From positions 261,067,111 to 261,131,110 of the forward strand of contig OX422219.1 of assembly GCA_949130495.1 (NCBI GenBank): 64,000 bases of DNA, read 5' to 3'. Origin of the DNA: Sambucus nigra (lineage: Eukaryota > Streptophyta > Magnoliopsida > Dipsacales > Adoxaceae). A program made the position numbers and the translations under genes. Below the pieces are notes generated by a model. The model made no database searches. It saw only the letters and a list, made by a program, of their open reading frames with translations, and was not told the DNA's origin. Of the stretch, positions 35,660-49,760 are shown piece by piece (position 1 is the stretch's first letter; each line of letters opens with the position of its first letter).

Positions 35660-36490
35660 TTTTTAAGCCTAAGTCAAGAAATATTCAAATTACCGTCGTA
35701 TTCTCAAACCGGGAGTGCCGCGGCTGCGCGGTCAGTTCTTACGAGTAACATTGGTCCCGTGTGAGGTGTTGGAGCAACCCACGGGGACGTTCGGGGGCTG
35801 TATTGGGTTTTCACCCTCTAACGCCATGTTTTTATGCCCAAGTCTATAAATATGCAAATTACCTTCGTATTCTCAAACCAGGAGTACCGCGGCTGCGTGG
35901 TGAGTTCCTACGAGTTATATTGGTGCCGTGGGAGGTGTTGGTGCGACCTACGGGGCCGTTCGGGGGATGTTTCCAGTTTTCACCCTCTAATGCCATGTTT
36001 TTATGCCTAAGTCTAAAAATATGGAAATTATCATCGTATTTTCAAACCGGGAGACCCGCAGCTGCGGGTCAGTTCCTACGAATTTCATTGGTCCCGTGGA
36101 AGGTGTTGGTGCCACCCACGGGGCCGTTCTGGGCTTGTTTCGAGTTTTCACCCTCTAACGCCATGTTTTTATGCCTAAGTCTAGAAATATGCAAATTACC
36201 ATCATATTCTCAAATCGGGAGTGCCGCGACTGCGCGATCAGTTCCTACGAGTTTCATGGGACCCGTGGGAGGTGTTGGTACCACCCATGGGGCCGTTTGG
36301 GTGCTGTTTTGGGTTTTTACCCTCTAACGCCATGGTTTTATCCCTAAGTCAAGAAATATGCAAATTACCGTTGTATTCTCAAACCGGGAGTACTGCGGCT
36401 GCGTGGTCAGTTCCTACGAGTAACATTGGTGCCACCCACGAGGCCGTTTGATGGCTGTTTCCAGTTTTCACCCTCTAACGCCATGTTCTT
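35660..36490 (+). repeat. Short (~0.8-1.0 kb) tandem duplication, copy 2
   Basis: Second copy of 34700-35650, including the GGTGCC slippage deletion at 36428-36433 and the CCATGGTTTTATCCCTAAG monomer. Confidence 0.74.
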
Positions 36491-38039
36491 ATGCCTAAGT
36501 TTAGAAATATGCAAATTAGCGTCGTATTCTCAAACCGGGAGTCCCGTGGCTGTGTGGTCAGTTCCTACGAGTTACATTGGTGCCGTAGGAGGGGATGGTG
36601 CCAACCACGGGACCATTCGATGGCTGATTCTAGTTTTCATCTTCTAACGTCATGTTTTTATGCCTCAGTCAAGAAATATGGAAATTATCGTCGTATTCTC
36701 AAACCGGGAGACCCGTGGGAGCGGGGTCAGTTCCTACGAGTTACATTGGTCCCGTGGGAGGTGTTGGTAGCACCCACGGAGACGTTCGGTGGTTGTTTCG
36801 AGTTTTCACCCTAACGCCAGGTTTTGTTTAAGTCTAGAAATATGTAAATTACTATCGTATTCTCAAAACGGGAGTGTCGCGGCTGCGCGGTCAGTTACTA
36901 TGAATTACATTGGTTCCGTGGGAGGTGTTGGTGCCACCCAGAGGGCTGTTCGGGGGCTGTTTTGGGATTTCACCCTCTTACGCCATGTTTTTAAACCTAA
37001 GTCTAGATATATGCAGATTACTGTCGTATTGTCAAATCGGGAGACCTGAGATTGCGGGGTCAGTTCCTACGAGTTACATTGGTTCCATGGGAGGTGTTGG
37101 TGCCAGCCACGGGGCAGTTTGGGGGTCGTTTCGAGTTCACGTCAGGTTTTACTTAAGTCTAGAAATATGCAAATTACCGTCGTATTCTCAAACCGGGAGT
37201 GTCAAGCCTGCGCGGCCAGTTCCTACGAGTTACATTGGTCCCATGGGAGGTGTTAGTGCCACCCACGGAGCCGTCCGGGGGCTGTTTTCGGTTTTCAACC
37301 TCTAATGCCATGTATTTATGCCTAAGTCTAGAAATATGCAAATTACCGTCGTATTCTCAAATCGGGAGTACTGCGGCTGCGTGGTCAGTTCCTACGACTT
37401 ACATTGGTGCCATGGGAGGTGTTGTTGCCATCCACGGGGCCGTTCGGGTGTTGTTTTGGGTTTTCACCCTCTAACGCCATGTTTTTATGCCTAAGTCTAT
37501 AAATATGAAACTTACCGTCGTATTCTCAAACCGGAGTACAACGGCTGCGTGGTCAGTTCCTACGAGTTACATTGGTGCCGTGGGAGGTGTTAGTGCCAAC
37601 CACGGGGCCGTTCGGGGGCTGTTTCCAGTTTTCACCCTCTAACGCCATATTTTTAAGCCTAAGTCTAGAAATATTGAAATTATCGTCGTATTCTCAAACC
37701 GGGAGACCCGCGGCTTCGAGGTCAGTTCCTACGAGTTACATTGGTCCCGTGGGAGGTGTTGGTGCCACCCAAGGGGTCGTTCGGGGGTTGTTTTGAGTTT
37801 TCACCCTCTAACACCATGTTTTGTTTAAGTCTAGAAATATGTAAATTACTGTCGTATTCTCAAAACGGGAGTGTTACGGCTGCGCGGTCAGTTACTATGA
37901 ATTACATTGGTCCCGTGGGAGGTGTTGGTGCCACCCACTTGGCCGTTCGGGGGTTGTTTCGTGTTTTCACCCTCTAACGCCTTGTTTTTATGCTTAAGTC
38001 TATAAATATGCAAATTACCGTGGTATTCTCAAACCGGGA

Positions 38040-40650
38040 GTGCCACGACTGCGCGGTCAGTTCCTACGAGTTACGTTGGTTCCGTCAGAGGTGTTGGATC
38101 CACCCACGCGGTCGTTCGGGGGTTGTTTTGGGTTTTCACCCTCTAACGCCATGCTTTTATGCCTAAGTCTAGAAATATGCAAATTATCGTCGTATTCTCA
38201 AACCGGGAGACCTGAGATTGCTGGGCAGTTCCTACGAGTTACATTGGTCCCATGGGAGGCGTTGGTGCCACCCACGGGTCAGTTCGGGGGTTGTTTCGAG
38301 TTTTCAACCTCACGCCAGGTTTTGCTTAAGTCTAGAAATATGCAAATTAGCGTTTTATTCTCAAACCGGGAGTACCGTGGCTGTATAGCCAATTCCTACG
38401 AGTTACATTGGTGCCGTGGGAGGAGTTGGTGCCACCCACGGGGCCGTTCGGGGGCTGATTCCAGTTTTCACCCTCTAACGTCATGCTTTTAAGCTTAAGT
38501 CTAGAAATATGGAAATTATCATCGTATTCTCAAACCGGGAGACACGCGGCTGCGCGATCAGTTCCTACGAGTTACCTTGGTCCCGTGGGAGGTGTTGGTG
38601 CCACCCATGGGGCCCTTCGGGGGCTGTTTTGGGTTTTCAACCTCTAACGCCATGTTTTTATGCCTAAGTCTAGAAATATGCAAATTAGCGTCGGATTCTC
38701 AAACCGGGAGTACCGCGGCTGAGTGGTTAGTTCCAACGTATTACATTGGTGCCGTGGGAGGTGTTGGTGCCACCTACGGGGCCGTTCGCGGGATGTTTCG
38801 AGTTTTCACCGTCTAACGCCATGTTTTTAAGCATATGGAAATTATCGTCGTATTCTCAAACTGGGAGACCCGCGACAGCGGGGGCAGTTCCTACGAGTTA
38901 CATTGGTCCCGTGGGAGGTGTTGGTAGCACCCACGGGGACGTTCGGGGGTTGTTTAGAGTTTTCACCCTCTAACGCCATCTTTTGCTTAAGTCTAGAAAT
39001 ATGGAAATTACCGTCGTATTCTAAAACCGGGATTGTCGCGGCTGCGCGATCAGTTCCTATGAGTTACATTGGTCCCGTGGGAGGTGTTGGTGCCACCCAC
39101 GGGGCTGTTCGGGGACTGTTTTGGGTTTTCACCCTCTTAGGCCATGTTTTTAAGCCTAAATCTAGATATATGGAAATTACCGTCGTATTCTCAAATCGGG
39201 ACTCCCGCAGCTGCGCGATAAGTTCCTACGAGTTACATTGGTCCTGTGGGAGGTGTTGGAGCCGCCCACGGGGAAGTTCGGATGCTGTTTTGCGTTTTCA
39301 CCCTCTAACGCCATGCTTTTAACCTAAGTGTAGAAATATGCAAATTATCATCATATTCTCAAATCGGGAGACCTGAGATTGTTGGGTCAGTTCCTACGAG
39401 TTACATTGGTCCCATGGGAGGTGTTGGTGCCAGCCACGGGATAGTTCGGGGGTTGTTTCAAGTTTTCACCCTCTAACGCCATCTTTTGCTTAAGTCTAGA
39501 AATATGCAAATTACCGTCGTATTCTAAAACCAGGAGTGTCGCGGCTGCGCAGTCAGTTCCTATGAGTTACATTGGTCCCCTGGGAGGTGTTGGTGCCACC
39601 CACGGGGCCGTCCGGGGGCTGTTTTGGGTTTTCACCCTCTAACGCCATGTATTTATGCCTAAGTATAGAAATATGTAAATTACCGTCGTATTCTAAAATC
39701 GGGAGTACTGCGGCTGCGTGGTCAGTTCCTACGAGTTACATTGGTGCCATGGGAGGTGTTGTTACCATCCACGGCGCCGTTCGGGAGTTGTTTCGAGTTT
39801 TCACCCACTAACGCCATGTTTTTCTTAAGTCTAGAAATATACAAATTACCGTCGTATTCTCAAACTGGGAGTGTTGCGGCTGCACGGTCAGTTCCTACGA
39901 GTTACATTGGTTCCGTGAGAGGTGTTGGTGCCACCACGGGGCCGTTCGGGGTTTGTTTTGGGTTTTCACCCTCAAACGCCATGTTTTTATGCCTAAGTCT
40001 AGAAATATGAAAATTACCGTCGTATTCTCAATCCGGAGTACAACGGCTGCGTGGTCAGTTCCTACGAGTTACATTGGTGCCGTGGGAGGTGTTAGTGCCA
40101 ACCACGGGGCCGTTCGGGGGCTGTTTCCAGTTTTCACCCTCTAACGCCTTGTTTTTAAGCCTAAGTCCAGAAAAATGGAAATTATCGTCGTATACTCAAA
40201 CCGGGAGACCCGCGGCTTCGAGGTAAGTTCCTACGAGTTACATTGGTCCCGTGGGAGGTGTTGGTGCCACCCAAGGGGTCGTTCGGGGGTTGTTTTGAGT
40301 TTTCACCCTCTAAAGCCATGTTTTGTTTAAGTCTAGAAATATGTAAATTACTGTCGTATTCTCAAAACGGGAGTGTTACGGCTGCTCGGTCAGTTACTAT
40401 GAATTACATTGGTCCCCTGGGAGGTGTTGGTGCCACCCACTTGGCCGTTCGGGGGCTGTTTCGTGTTTTCACCCTCTAACGCCTTGTTTTTAAGCTTAAG
40501 CTATAAATATGCAAATTATCGTGGTATTCTCAAACCGGGAGTGCCGCGGCTGCGCGGTCAGTTCCTACGAGTGACGTTGGTTCCGTGAGAGGTGTTGGTG
40601 CCACCCACGCGGCCGTTCGGGGGTTGTTTTGGGTTTTCACCCTCTAACGC
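38040..40650 (+). repeat. ~5.03-kb-offset duplication, copy 1
   Basis: Pairs with about 43054-45680: 38577 with 43591 (5014), 38903 with 43929 (5026), 39572 with 44599, 39741 with 44768 and 40243 with 45270 (all 5027). The step from 5014 to 5026 is explained by a 12-base loss at about 38833, where AAGCATATGG lacks the CTAAGTCTAGAA part. About 30 monomers separate the copies. Confidence 0.88.
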
Positions 40651-40680
40651 AATGTTTTTATGCCTAAGTCTAGAAATATG

Positions 40681-40846
40681 CAAATTATCGTTGTATTCTC
40701 AAACCGGGAGTGCCGCGACCGTACGGTCAGTTCCTACGAGTTACATTGGTCCCGTGGGAGGTGTTGGTGCCACCCACGGGGCCGTTCGGGGGTTGTTTCG
40801 AGTTTTCACCCTCTAACGCTAAGTTTTGCATAAGTCTAGAAATATG
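40681..40846 (+). repeat. Representative 166-bp satellite monomer
   Basis: Length variant with TTTTGCATAAG (usually TTTTGCTTAAG) where the 169-bp class has TTTTTATGCCTAAG; otherwise the same order of blocks. The two classes are interspersed in a fixed order within each long-period unit. Confidence 0.88.
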
Positions 40847-43590
40847 CAAATTACCGTCGTATTCTAAAACCGGGAGTGTCGCGGCTGCGCGGTCAGTGCC
40901 TACGAGTTACATTGATCCCGTGGGAGGTGTTGGCGCCACCCACGGGGCCGTTCGGAGGTTGTTTCAAGTTTTCACACTCTAACGCCATGTTTTGCTTAAG
41001 TCTAGAAATATGCAAATTATCGTCGTATTGTCAAACCGGGAGACCCGCGGCTGCGGGGTCAGTTCCTAAGAGTTACATTGGTCCGTGGGAGGTGTTGGTG
41101 CCACTCACCGGGCCGTTCGGGGCTGTTTCAAGTTTTCACCCTCTAACGCCATGTTTTTATGCCTAAGTCTAGAAATATGCAAATTACCGTAGTATTCTCA
41201 AACCGAGAGTACCGCGGCTGCGTGGTCGTTCCTACGAGTTACATTGGTGCCGTGGGAGGTGTTATTGCCACCCACGGGGCCGTTTGGGGGCTGTTTCCAG
41301 TATTCACCATCTAACGCCATGTTTTTAAGCCTAAGTCTAGAAATATGGAAATTACCGTCGTATTCTCAAACCGGGAGTGCCGCGGCTCCGCGATCAGTTC
41401 CTACGAGTTACATTGGTCCCGTGTGAGGTATTGGAGCAACCCACGGGGACGTTTGGGGGCTGTATCGAGTTTTCACCCTCTAACCCCATCTTTTGCTTAA
41501 GTCTAGAAATATGCAAATTATCGTTGTATTCTAAAACAGGGAGTGTCTCGGCTCCGCGGTCAGTTCCTACGAGTCACATTGGTCTCGTGGGAGGTGTTGG
41601 TGCCACCCACGGGGCCGTTCGGAGGGTGTTTCGAGTTTTCACCCTCTAACGCCATGTTTTTATGCCTACGTCTAGAAATATGTAAATTACCATCGTATTC
41701 TCAAACCGGGAGTATCGCGGCAGCGTGGTGAGTTCCTACGAGTTATATTGGTGCCGTGGGAGGTGTTGGTACCACGCACGGGGCCGTCCGTGGGTTGTTT
41801 CGAGTTTTCACCCTCTAACGCTATGTTTTTAAGCCTAAGTCTAGAAATATGGAAATTATCGTCGTATTCTCAAACCGGGAGACCCGCGGGAGCGGGGTCA
41901 GTTCCTACGAGTTACATTGGTCCTGTGGGAGGTGTTGGTAGCACCCTCGGGGACGTTCGGGGGTTGTTTCGGGTTTTCACCATCTAACGCCATCTTTTGC
42001 TTAAGTCTAGAAATATGCAAATTACCGTCGTATTCTAAAACTAGGAGTCTCGCGGCTCCGCGGTCAGTTCCTACGAGTTACATTGGTTCCCTGGGATGTG
42101 TTGCTTCCACCCACGGGGCTGTTCAGGGGATGTTTTGGAATTTCACCCTATTACGCCATGTTTTTAATCCTAAGTCTAGATATATGCAAATTACCGTCGT
42201 ATTCTCAAATCGGGAGTCCCGCGGCTGCGTGGGCAGTTCCAACGAGTTACATTGGTCCGGCGGGAGGTGTTGGTGCCACCCACGGGGAAGTTCGGAGGTT
42301 GTTTTGGGTTTTCACCCCCTCTAACGCCATGATTTTATGCCTAAGTCTACAAATATGCAAATTATCGTCGTATTCTCAAACCGTGAGACCTGAGATTGCT
42401 GGTCAGTTCCTACGAGTTACATTGGTCCCATGAGAGGTCTTGGTGCCACCCACGGGTCAGTTCGGGGGTTGTTTCGAGTTTTCACCCTCACGCCAGGTTT
42501 TGCTTATGTCTAGAAATATGCAATTTAGCATTTTATTCTCAAATCGGGAGTACCGTGGCTGTGTAGCGAGTTCCTACGAGTTAGATTGGTGCCGTGGGAG
42601 GGGTTGGTACCACCCACGGGGCAGTTCGGGGGCTGATTCCAGTTTTCACCCTCTAACGTCATGCTTTTAAGCTTAAGTCTAGAAATATGGAAATTATCAT
42701 CGTATTCTCAAATCGGGAGACCCACGGCTGCGCGATCAGTTCCTACGAGTTACCTTGGTCCCGTGGGAGGTGTTGGTGCCACCCATGGGGCCCTTCGGGG
42801 GCTGTTTTGAGTTTTCACCCTCTGACGCCATGTTTTGTTTAAGTCTAGAAATATGTAAATTACTGTCGTATTCTCAAAACGGGAGTGTTACGGCTGCGCG
42901 GTCAGTTACTATGAATTACATTGGTCCCGTGGGAGGTGTTGGTGCCACCCACTTGGCCGTTCGGGGGCTGTTTCGTGTTTTCACCCTCTAACGCCTTGTT
43001 TTTATGCCGAAGTCTATAAATATGCAAATTACTGTGGTATTCTCAAACCGGGAGTACCGCGACTGCGCGGTCAGTTCCTACGAGTTACGTTGGTTCCGTG
43101 AGAGGTGTTGGATCCACCCACGGGGTCGTTCGGGGGTTGTTTTGGGTTTTCACCCTCTAACGCCATGCTTTTATGCCTAAGTCTAGAAATATGCAAATTA
43201 TCGTCGTATTCTCAGACCGGGAGACCTGTGATTGCTGGTCAGTTCCTACGAGTTACATTGGTCCCATGGGAGGTGTTGGTGCCACCCACGGGTCAGTTCG
43301 GGGGTTGTTTCGAGTTTTCACCCTCACGCCAGGTTTTGCTTATGTCTACAAATATGCAATTTAGCGTTTTATTCTCGAATCGGGAGTACCGTGGCTGTGT
43401 AGCCAGTTCCTACGAGTTAGATTGGTGCCGTGGGAGGGGTTGGTACCACCCACGGGGCAGTTCGGGGGCTGATTCCAGTTTTCACCCTCTAACGTCATGC
43501 TTTTAAGCTTAAGTCTAGAAATATGGAAATTATCATCGTATTCTCAAATCGGGAGACCCGTGGCTGCGCGATCAGTTCCTACGAGTTACC

Positions 43591-46500
43591 TTGGTCCCGT
43601 GGGAGGTGTTGGTGCCACCCATGGGGCCCTTCGGGGGCTGTTTTGAGTTTTCACCCTCTGACGCCATGTTTTTATGCCTAAGTCTAGAAATATGCAAATT
43701 AGCGTCGAATTCTCAAACCGGGAGTACCGCGGCTGCATGGTTAGTTCCAACATGTTACATTGGTGCCGTGGAAGGTGTTGGTGCCACCTACGGGGCCGTT
43801 CGGGGGATGTTTCGAGTTTTCACCCTCTAACGCCATGTTTTTAAGCCTAAGTCTAGAAATATTGAAATTATCGTCGTATTCTCAAACCGGGAGACCCGCG
43901 GCAGCGGGGGCAGTTCCTACGAGTTACATTGGTCCCGTGGGAGGTGTTGGTAGCACCCACGGGGACGATCGGGGGTTGTTTAGAGTTTTCACCCTCTAAC
44001 GCCATCTTTTGCTTAAGTCTAGAAATATGCAAATTACCGTCGTATTCTAAAACCGGGAGTGTCGCGGCTGCGCGGTCAGTTCCTATGAGTTACATTGGTC
44101 CCGTGGGAGGTGTTGGTGCCACCCACGGGGCTGTTCGGGGGCTGTTTTGGGTTTTCACCCTCTTAGGCCATGTTTTTAAGCCTAAATCTAGATATATGGA
44201 AATTACCGTCGTATTCTCAAATCAGGACTCCCGCGGCTGCGCGATCAGTTCCTACGAGTTACATTGGTCCTGTGGGAGGTGTTGGAGCCGCCCACGGGGC
44301 AGTTCGGAGGCTGTTTTGCTTTTTCACCCTCTAACGCCATGCTTTTAAGCCTAAGTGTAGAAATATGCAAATTATCGTCGTATTATCAAATTGGGAGACC
44401 TGAGATTGTTGGGTCAGTTCCTACGAGTTACATTGGTCCCATGGGAGGTGTTGGTGCCAGCCACGGGGCAGTTCGGGGGTTGTTTCGAGTTTTCACCCTC
44501 TAACGCCATCTTTTGCTTAAGTCTAGAAATATGCAAATTACTGTCGTATTCTAAAACCGGGAGTGTCGCGGCTGCGCGGTCAGTTCCTATAAGTTAAATT
44601 GGTCCCGTTGGAGGTGTTGGTGCCACCCACGGTGCCGTCCGGGGGCTGTTTTGGGTTTTCACCCTCTAACGCCATGTATTTATGCCTATGTCTAGAAATA
44701 TGCAAATTACCGTCGTATTCTCAAATCGGGAGTACTGCGGCTGCGTGGTCAGTTCCTACGAGTTACATTGGTGCCATGGGAGGTGTTGTTACCATCCACG
44801 GGGCCGCTCGGGAGTTGTTTCGAGTTTTCACCCACTAACGCCATGTTTTACTTAAGTCTAGAAATATACAAATTACCGTCGTATTCTCAAACTGGGAGTG
44901 TTGCGGCTGCACGGTCCGTTCCTACGCGTTACATTGATTCCTTGAGAGGTGTTGGTGCCACCACGGGGCCGTTCGGGGGTTGTTTTGGGTTTTCACCCTC
45001 CAACGCCATGTTTTTATGCCTAAGTCTAGAAATATGAAAATTACCATCGTATTCTCAATCCGGAGTACAACGGCTACTTGTTCAGTTCCTACGAGTTACA
45101 TTGGTGCCGTGGGAGGTGTTAGTGCCAACCACGGGGCTGTTCGGGGGCTGTTTCCTGTTTTCACCCTCTAACGCCATGTTTTTAAGCCTAAGTCTAGAAA
45201 TATGGAAATTATCGTCGTATACTCAAACCGGGAGACCCGCGGCTTCGAGGTTAGTTCCTACGAATTACATTGGTCCCGTGGGAGGTGTTTGTGCCACCCA
45301 AGGGGTCGTTCGGGGTTTGTTTTGAGTTTTCACCCTCTAACGCCATGTTTTGTTTAAGTCTAGAAATATGTAATTTACTGTCGTATTCTCAAAACAGGAG
45401 TGTTACGGCTGCGCGGTCAGTTACTATGAATTACATAGGTCCTGTGGGAGGTGTTAGTGCCACCCACTTGGCCGTTCGGGGGTTGTTTCGGGTTTTCACC
45501 TTCTAACGCCTTGTTTTTATGCTTAAGCTATAAATATGCAAATTACCGTGGTATTCTCAAACCGAGAGTGCTGCGGCTGCGCGGTCAGTTCCTACGAGTG
45601 ACATTGGTTCCGTGAGAGGTGTTGGTGCCACCCACGCGGCCGTTCGGGGGTTGTTTTGGGTTTTCACCCTCTAACACCATGCTTTTATGCCTAAGTCTAG
45701 AAATATGCAAATTGCCGTTGTATTCTCAAACCGGGAGTGCCGCAGCTGGGCAGTCAGTTCCTACGAGTTAAATTGGTCCTGTGGGAGGTGTTGGTAGCAC
45801 CCACGGGGACGTTCGGGGGTTGTTTTGAGTTTTCACCCTCAAACCCCATCATTTGCTTAAGTCTAGAAATATGCAAATTACCGTCGTATTCTAAAACTGG
45901 GAGTGTCGCGGCTCCGCGGTCAGTTCCTACGAGATACATTGGTCCCGTGGGAGGTGTTGGTGCCACCCACGGGGCTGTTTTGGGTTTTCACCCTCTTACG
46001 CCATGTTTTTAATACTAAGTCTAGATATATGCGAATTACCGTCGTATTCTCAAATCGGGAGTCCCGCGGCTGCGCAGTCAGTTCCTACGAGTTACATTGG
46101 TCCGGTGGGAGGTGTTGGTGCCACCCACGGGGAAGTTCGGAAGCTGTTTTGGGTTTTCACCCTCTAACGCCATGCTTTTATGCCTGAATCTAGAAATATG
46201 GAAATTATCATCGTATTCTCAAACCGGGAGACCTGAGATTGCAGGTCAGTTCCTACGCGTTACATTGGTCCCATGGGAGGTGTTGATGCAACTTACCGTT
46301 GTATTCTGAAACCGGGAGTGTCGAGGCTGCGCGGCCAGTTCCTACGAGTTACATTGGTCCCGGGGGAGGTGTTGGTGCCACCTACGGGGCCGTTCGGAGG
46401 TTGTTTCGAGTTTTCACCCTCTAACGCTATGTTTTTATGCCTACGTCTAGAAATATGCAAATTACCGTCGTATTCTCAAACCGGGAGTACCGCGGCTGCG

Positions 46501-47170
46501 TGGTGAGTTCCTACGAGTTATATTGGTGCCGTCGGAGGTGTTGGTACCACCCACGGGGCCGTCCGTGAGTTGTTTCGAGTTTTCACCCTCTAACGCTAGG
46601 TTTTTAAGCCTAAGTCTAGAAATATGGAAATTATCATCGTATTCTCAAACCGGGAGACCCGCGGGTGCGGGGTCAGTTCCTACGAGTTACATTGGTCCTG
46701 TGGGAGGTGTTGGTAGCACCCCCGGGGATGTTCGGGGGTTTTTTCGGGTTTTCACCCTCTAACGCCATCTTTTGCTTAAGTCTAGAAATATGCAAATTAC
46801 CGTCGTATTCTAAAACTAGGAGTGTCGCGGCTCCGCGGTCAGTTCCTACGAGTTACATTGGTCCCGTGGGAGGTGTTGCTTCCACCCACGGGGCTGTTCA
46901 GGGGATGTTTTGGGTTTTCACCCTATTACGCCATGTTTTTAATCCTAAGTCTAGATATATGCAAATTACAGTCGTATTCTCAAATCGGGAGTCCCGCGGC
47001 TGCGCGGTCAGTTCCAACGAGTTACATTGGTCCGGTGGGAGGTGTTGGTGCCACCCACGGGGAAGTTCGGAGGTTGTTTTGGGTTTTCACCCCCTCTAAC
47101 GCCATTCTTTTATGCCTAAGTCTAGAAATATGCAAATTATCGTCGTATTCTCAAATCGGGAGACCTGAGA
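43591..47170 (+). repeat. 8.1-8.3-kb-offset duplication, copy 1
   Basis: Pairs with 51854-55330. The offset is 8263 up to about 44.5 kb. It falls to 8094-8095 because copy 2 lacks the monomer at about 44600-44770, and becomes 8170 after the 75-bp deletion at 46285. Its first two thirds are also the second copy of the 38.0-40.6 kb segment. Confidence 0.88.
46285..46286 (+). repeat. 75-bp deletion within a monomer
   Basis: GGGAGGTGTTG is joined to ATGCAACTTACCG. The paralogous monomer retains the 75 intervening bases at 54381-54455, which accounts exactly for the offset change between the two copies (8095 to 8170). The deletion is a private change of this copy. Confidence 0.88.
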
Positions 47171-49760
47171 TTGCTGGTCAGTTCCTACGTGTTACATTGG
47201 TCCCATGGGAGGTGTTGGTGCCACCCACGGGTCAGTTCGGGGGTTGTTTCGAGTTTTCACCCTCACGCCAGGTTTTGCTTAAGTCTAGAAATATGCAAAT
47301 TACCGTTGTATTCTCAAATCGGGAGTGTCGAGGCTGCGCGGCCAGTTCCTGCGAGTTACATTGGTCCCGGGGGAGGTGTTGGTGCCACCCACGGGGCCGT
47401 CCGGGGGTTGTTTTCGGTTTTCACCCTCTAACGCCTTGTTTTTATGCCTAAGTCTAGAAATATGATAATTATCGTCGTATGCTCAAACCGGTAGTACTGT
47501 GGCTGCGTGGTCAGTTCCTACGAGTTACATTGGTCCCTTGGGAGGTGTTGGTTCCACTCACGGGGCCGTTCGGGGATTGTTTCTAGTTTTCACCCTCTAA
47601 CGCTATTGTTTTATGCTTATGTCTACAAATATGCAAATTACCGTCGTATTCTCAAACCGGGAGTGCCGCGGCTGCGCGGTCAGTTCCTACAAGTTACATT
47701 GGTCCCGTGGGAGGTGTTGGTGCAACCCACGGGGCCGCTTGGGACCTGTTTTGGGTTTTCATCCTCTAACACCATGTTTTTTTTGCCCAAGACTAGAAAT
47801 ATGCAAATTACCGTCGTATTCTCAAATCGGGAGTACCGCGGCTGCGTGATCAGTTCCTACGAGTTACATTGGTGCCGTGGGAGGTGTTGGTGCCACCCAC
47901 GGCGCCGTTCGGGGGCTGTTTCCAGTTTTCACCCTCTAACGCTATATTTTTCTGCCTAAGTCTAGAAATATGGAAATTCTCGTCGTATTTTCAAACCGGG
48001 AGACCCGCAGCTGCGGGGTCATTTCCTACGAGTTACATTAGTCCCGTGGGATGTGTTGGTGCCACCCACGGGGTCGTTCGGGGTTATTTCGATTTCTCAC
48101 CCTATAACGCCATGTTTTTATGCTTTAGTCTAGAAATATGCAAATTACCGTCGTATTCTCAAACCGGGAGTGCCCTGCGCGATCAGTTCCTACGAGTTAC
48201 ATGGGAGGTGTTGGTGCGATTGACGGGGCCGTTCGGGGGCTGTTTTGGGTTTTCCCCTCTAACGCCAGGTTTTTATGCCTGAGTCTAGAAATATGGAAAT
48301 TACAGTTGTATTCTCAAACCGGGAGTACCGCGGCTGCGTGGTCAGTTCCGTTACATTGGTCCCGTGGGAGGTGTTGGTGCCACCCACGGGCCCGTTCGGG
48401 GGTTGTTTCGAGTTTTCAGCCTCTAACGACATGTTTTGCTTAAGTCTAGAAATATGCAAATTAACGGTGTATTCTCACACCGAGAGACCCGCGGCTGCGG
48501 GGTCAGTTCCTACGAGTTACATTGGTCCCGTGGGAGGTGCCGTTCGGGGCTGTTTCGATTTTTCACCCTCTAATGCCATGTTTTTATGTTTTAGTCTAGA
48601 AATATGCAAATTACCGTCGTATTCTCAAACCGGGAGTGACCTGCGCGATTTGTTCCTTCGAGTTACATGGGTCCCGTGGGAGGTGTTGGTGCCACCGACG
48701 GGGCAGTTCGGGGGCTGTTTCCAGTTTTCACCCTCCAACGCCATGTTTTTAAGCCTAAGTCTAGAAATATGGAAATTATCGTCGTATTCTCAAACCGGGA
48801 GACTCGAGGCTGCGGGGTCAATTCCTACGAGTTACATTGGGCCCGTGGGAGGTGTTGGTGCCACCCACGGGGCCGTTCGGGGGCTGTTTCCAGTATTCAC
48901 CCTCTACGCCATGTTTTTAAGCCAAAGTCTAGAAATATGCAAATTACTGTCGCATTCTCAAACCGGGAGTGCCGCGGCTGCGCGGTTCGTTCCTACGAGT
49001 TATATTGGTCCCGTGGGAGGTGTTGGAGCAACCCACGGGGACGTTCGGGGCTGTTTTGGGTTTTCACCCTCTAACGCCATGTTTTTTTGCCCAAGTCTAG
49101 AAATATGCAAATTACCATCGTATTCTCAAAACGGGAGTACCGCGGCTCCGTGGTGAGTTCCTACGAGTTATATTGGTGCCGTGGGAGGTGTTGGTGTTAC
49201 CTACGGGGCCGTTCGGGGGATGTTTCCAGTTTTCACCCTCTAATGCCATGTTTTTATGCCTAAGTCTAGAAATATGGAAATTACCGTAGTATTCTCAAAC
49301 CGGGAGTACCGCGGCTGCGTGGTCGTTCCTACGAGTTACATTGGTGCCGTGGGAGGTGTTATTGCCACCCACGGGGCCGTTTGGGGGCTGTTTCCAGTAT
49401 TCACCCTCTAACGCCATGTTTTTAAGCCTAAGTCTAGAAATATGCAAATTACCGTTGTATTCTCAAATCGGGAGTGCCGCGGCTGCGCGGTCAGTTCCTA
49501 CGAGTTACATTGGTCCCATGTGAGGTGTTGGAGCAACCCACGAGGACGTTCGGGGGCTGTATCGAGTTTTCACCCTCTAACCCCATCTTTTGCTTAAGTC
49601 TAGAAATATGCAAATTACCGTGGTATTCTAAAACTGGGAGTATCGCGGCTCCGCGGTCAGTTCCTACGACTTACATTGGTCCTGTGGGAGGTGTTGGTGC
49701 CACCCACGGGGCTGTTTTGGGTTTTCACCCTCTTACGCCATGCTTTTATGCCTAAGTCTA
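46660..49760 (+). repeat. 11.5-11.7-kb-offset duplication, copy 1
   Basis: Pairs with about 58170-61300: 46822 with 58335 (11513), then 47507 with 59189 and 47613 with 59295 (11682, one extra monomer in copy 2), then 48275 with 59966 (11691). Both share the five-base loss CAGTTCCGTTACATTGG at about 48345 and 60035. Confidence 0.85.

Noticed and set aside
48275..49156. Long open reading frame (293 codons) on the + strand
   Set aside because: It is read through satellite monomers; the repeated protein words (SLEICKLPSYSQTGS, VPTSYIGPVGGVGATHGAV) are the monomer in one frame. It is open only because local indels bypass the TAA in CCCTCTAACG. The same applies to 3632-4291, 46822-47451, 49740-50405, 55-kb and 61-kb frames.
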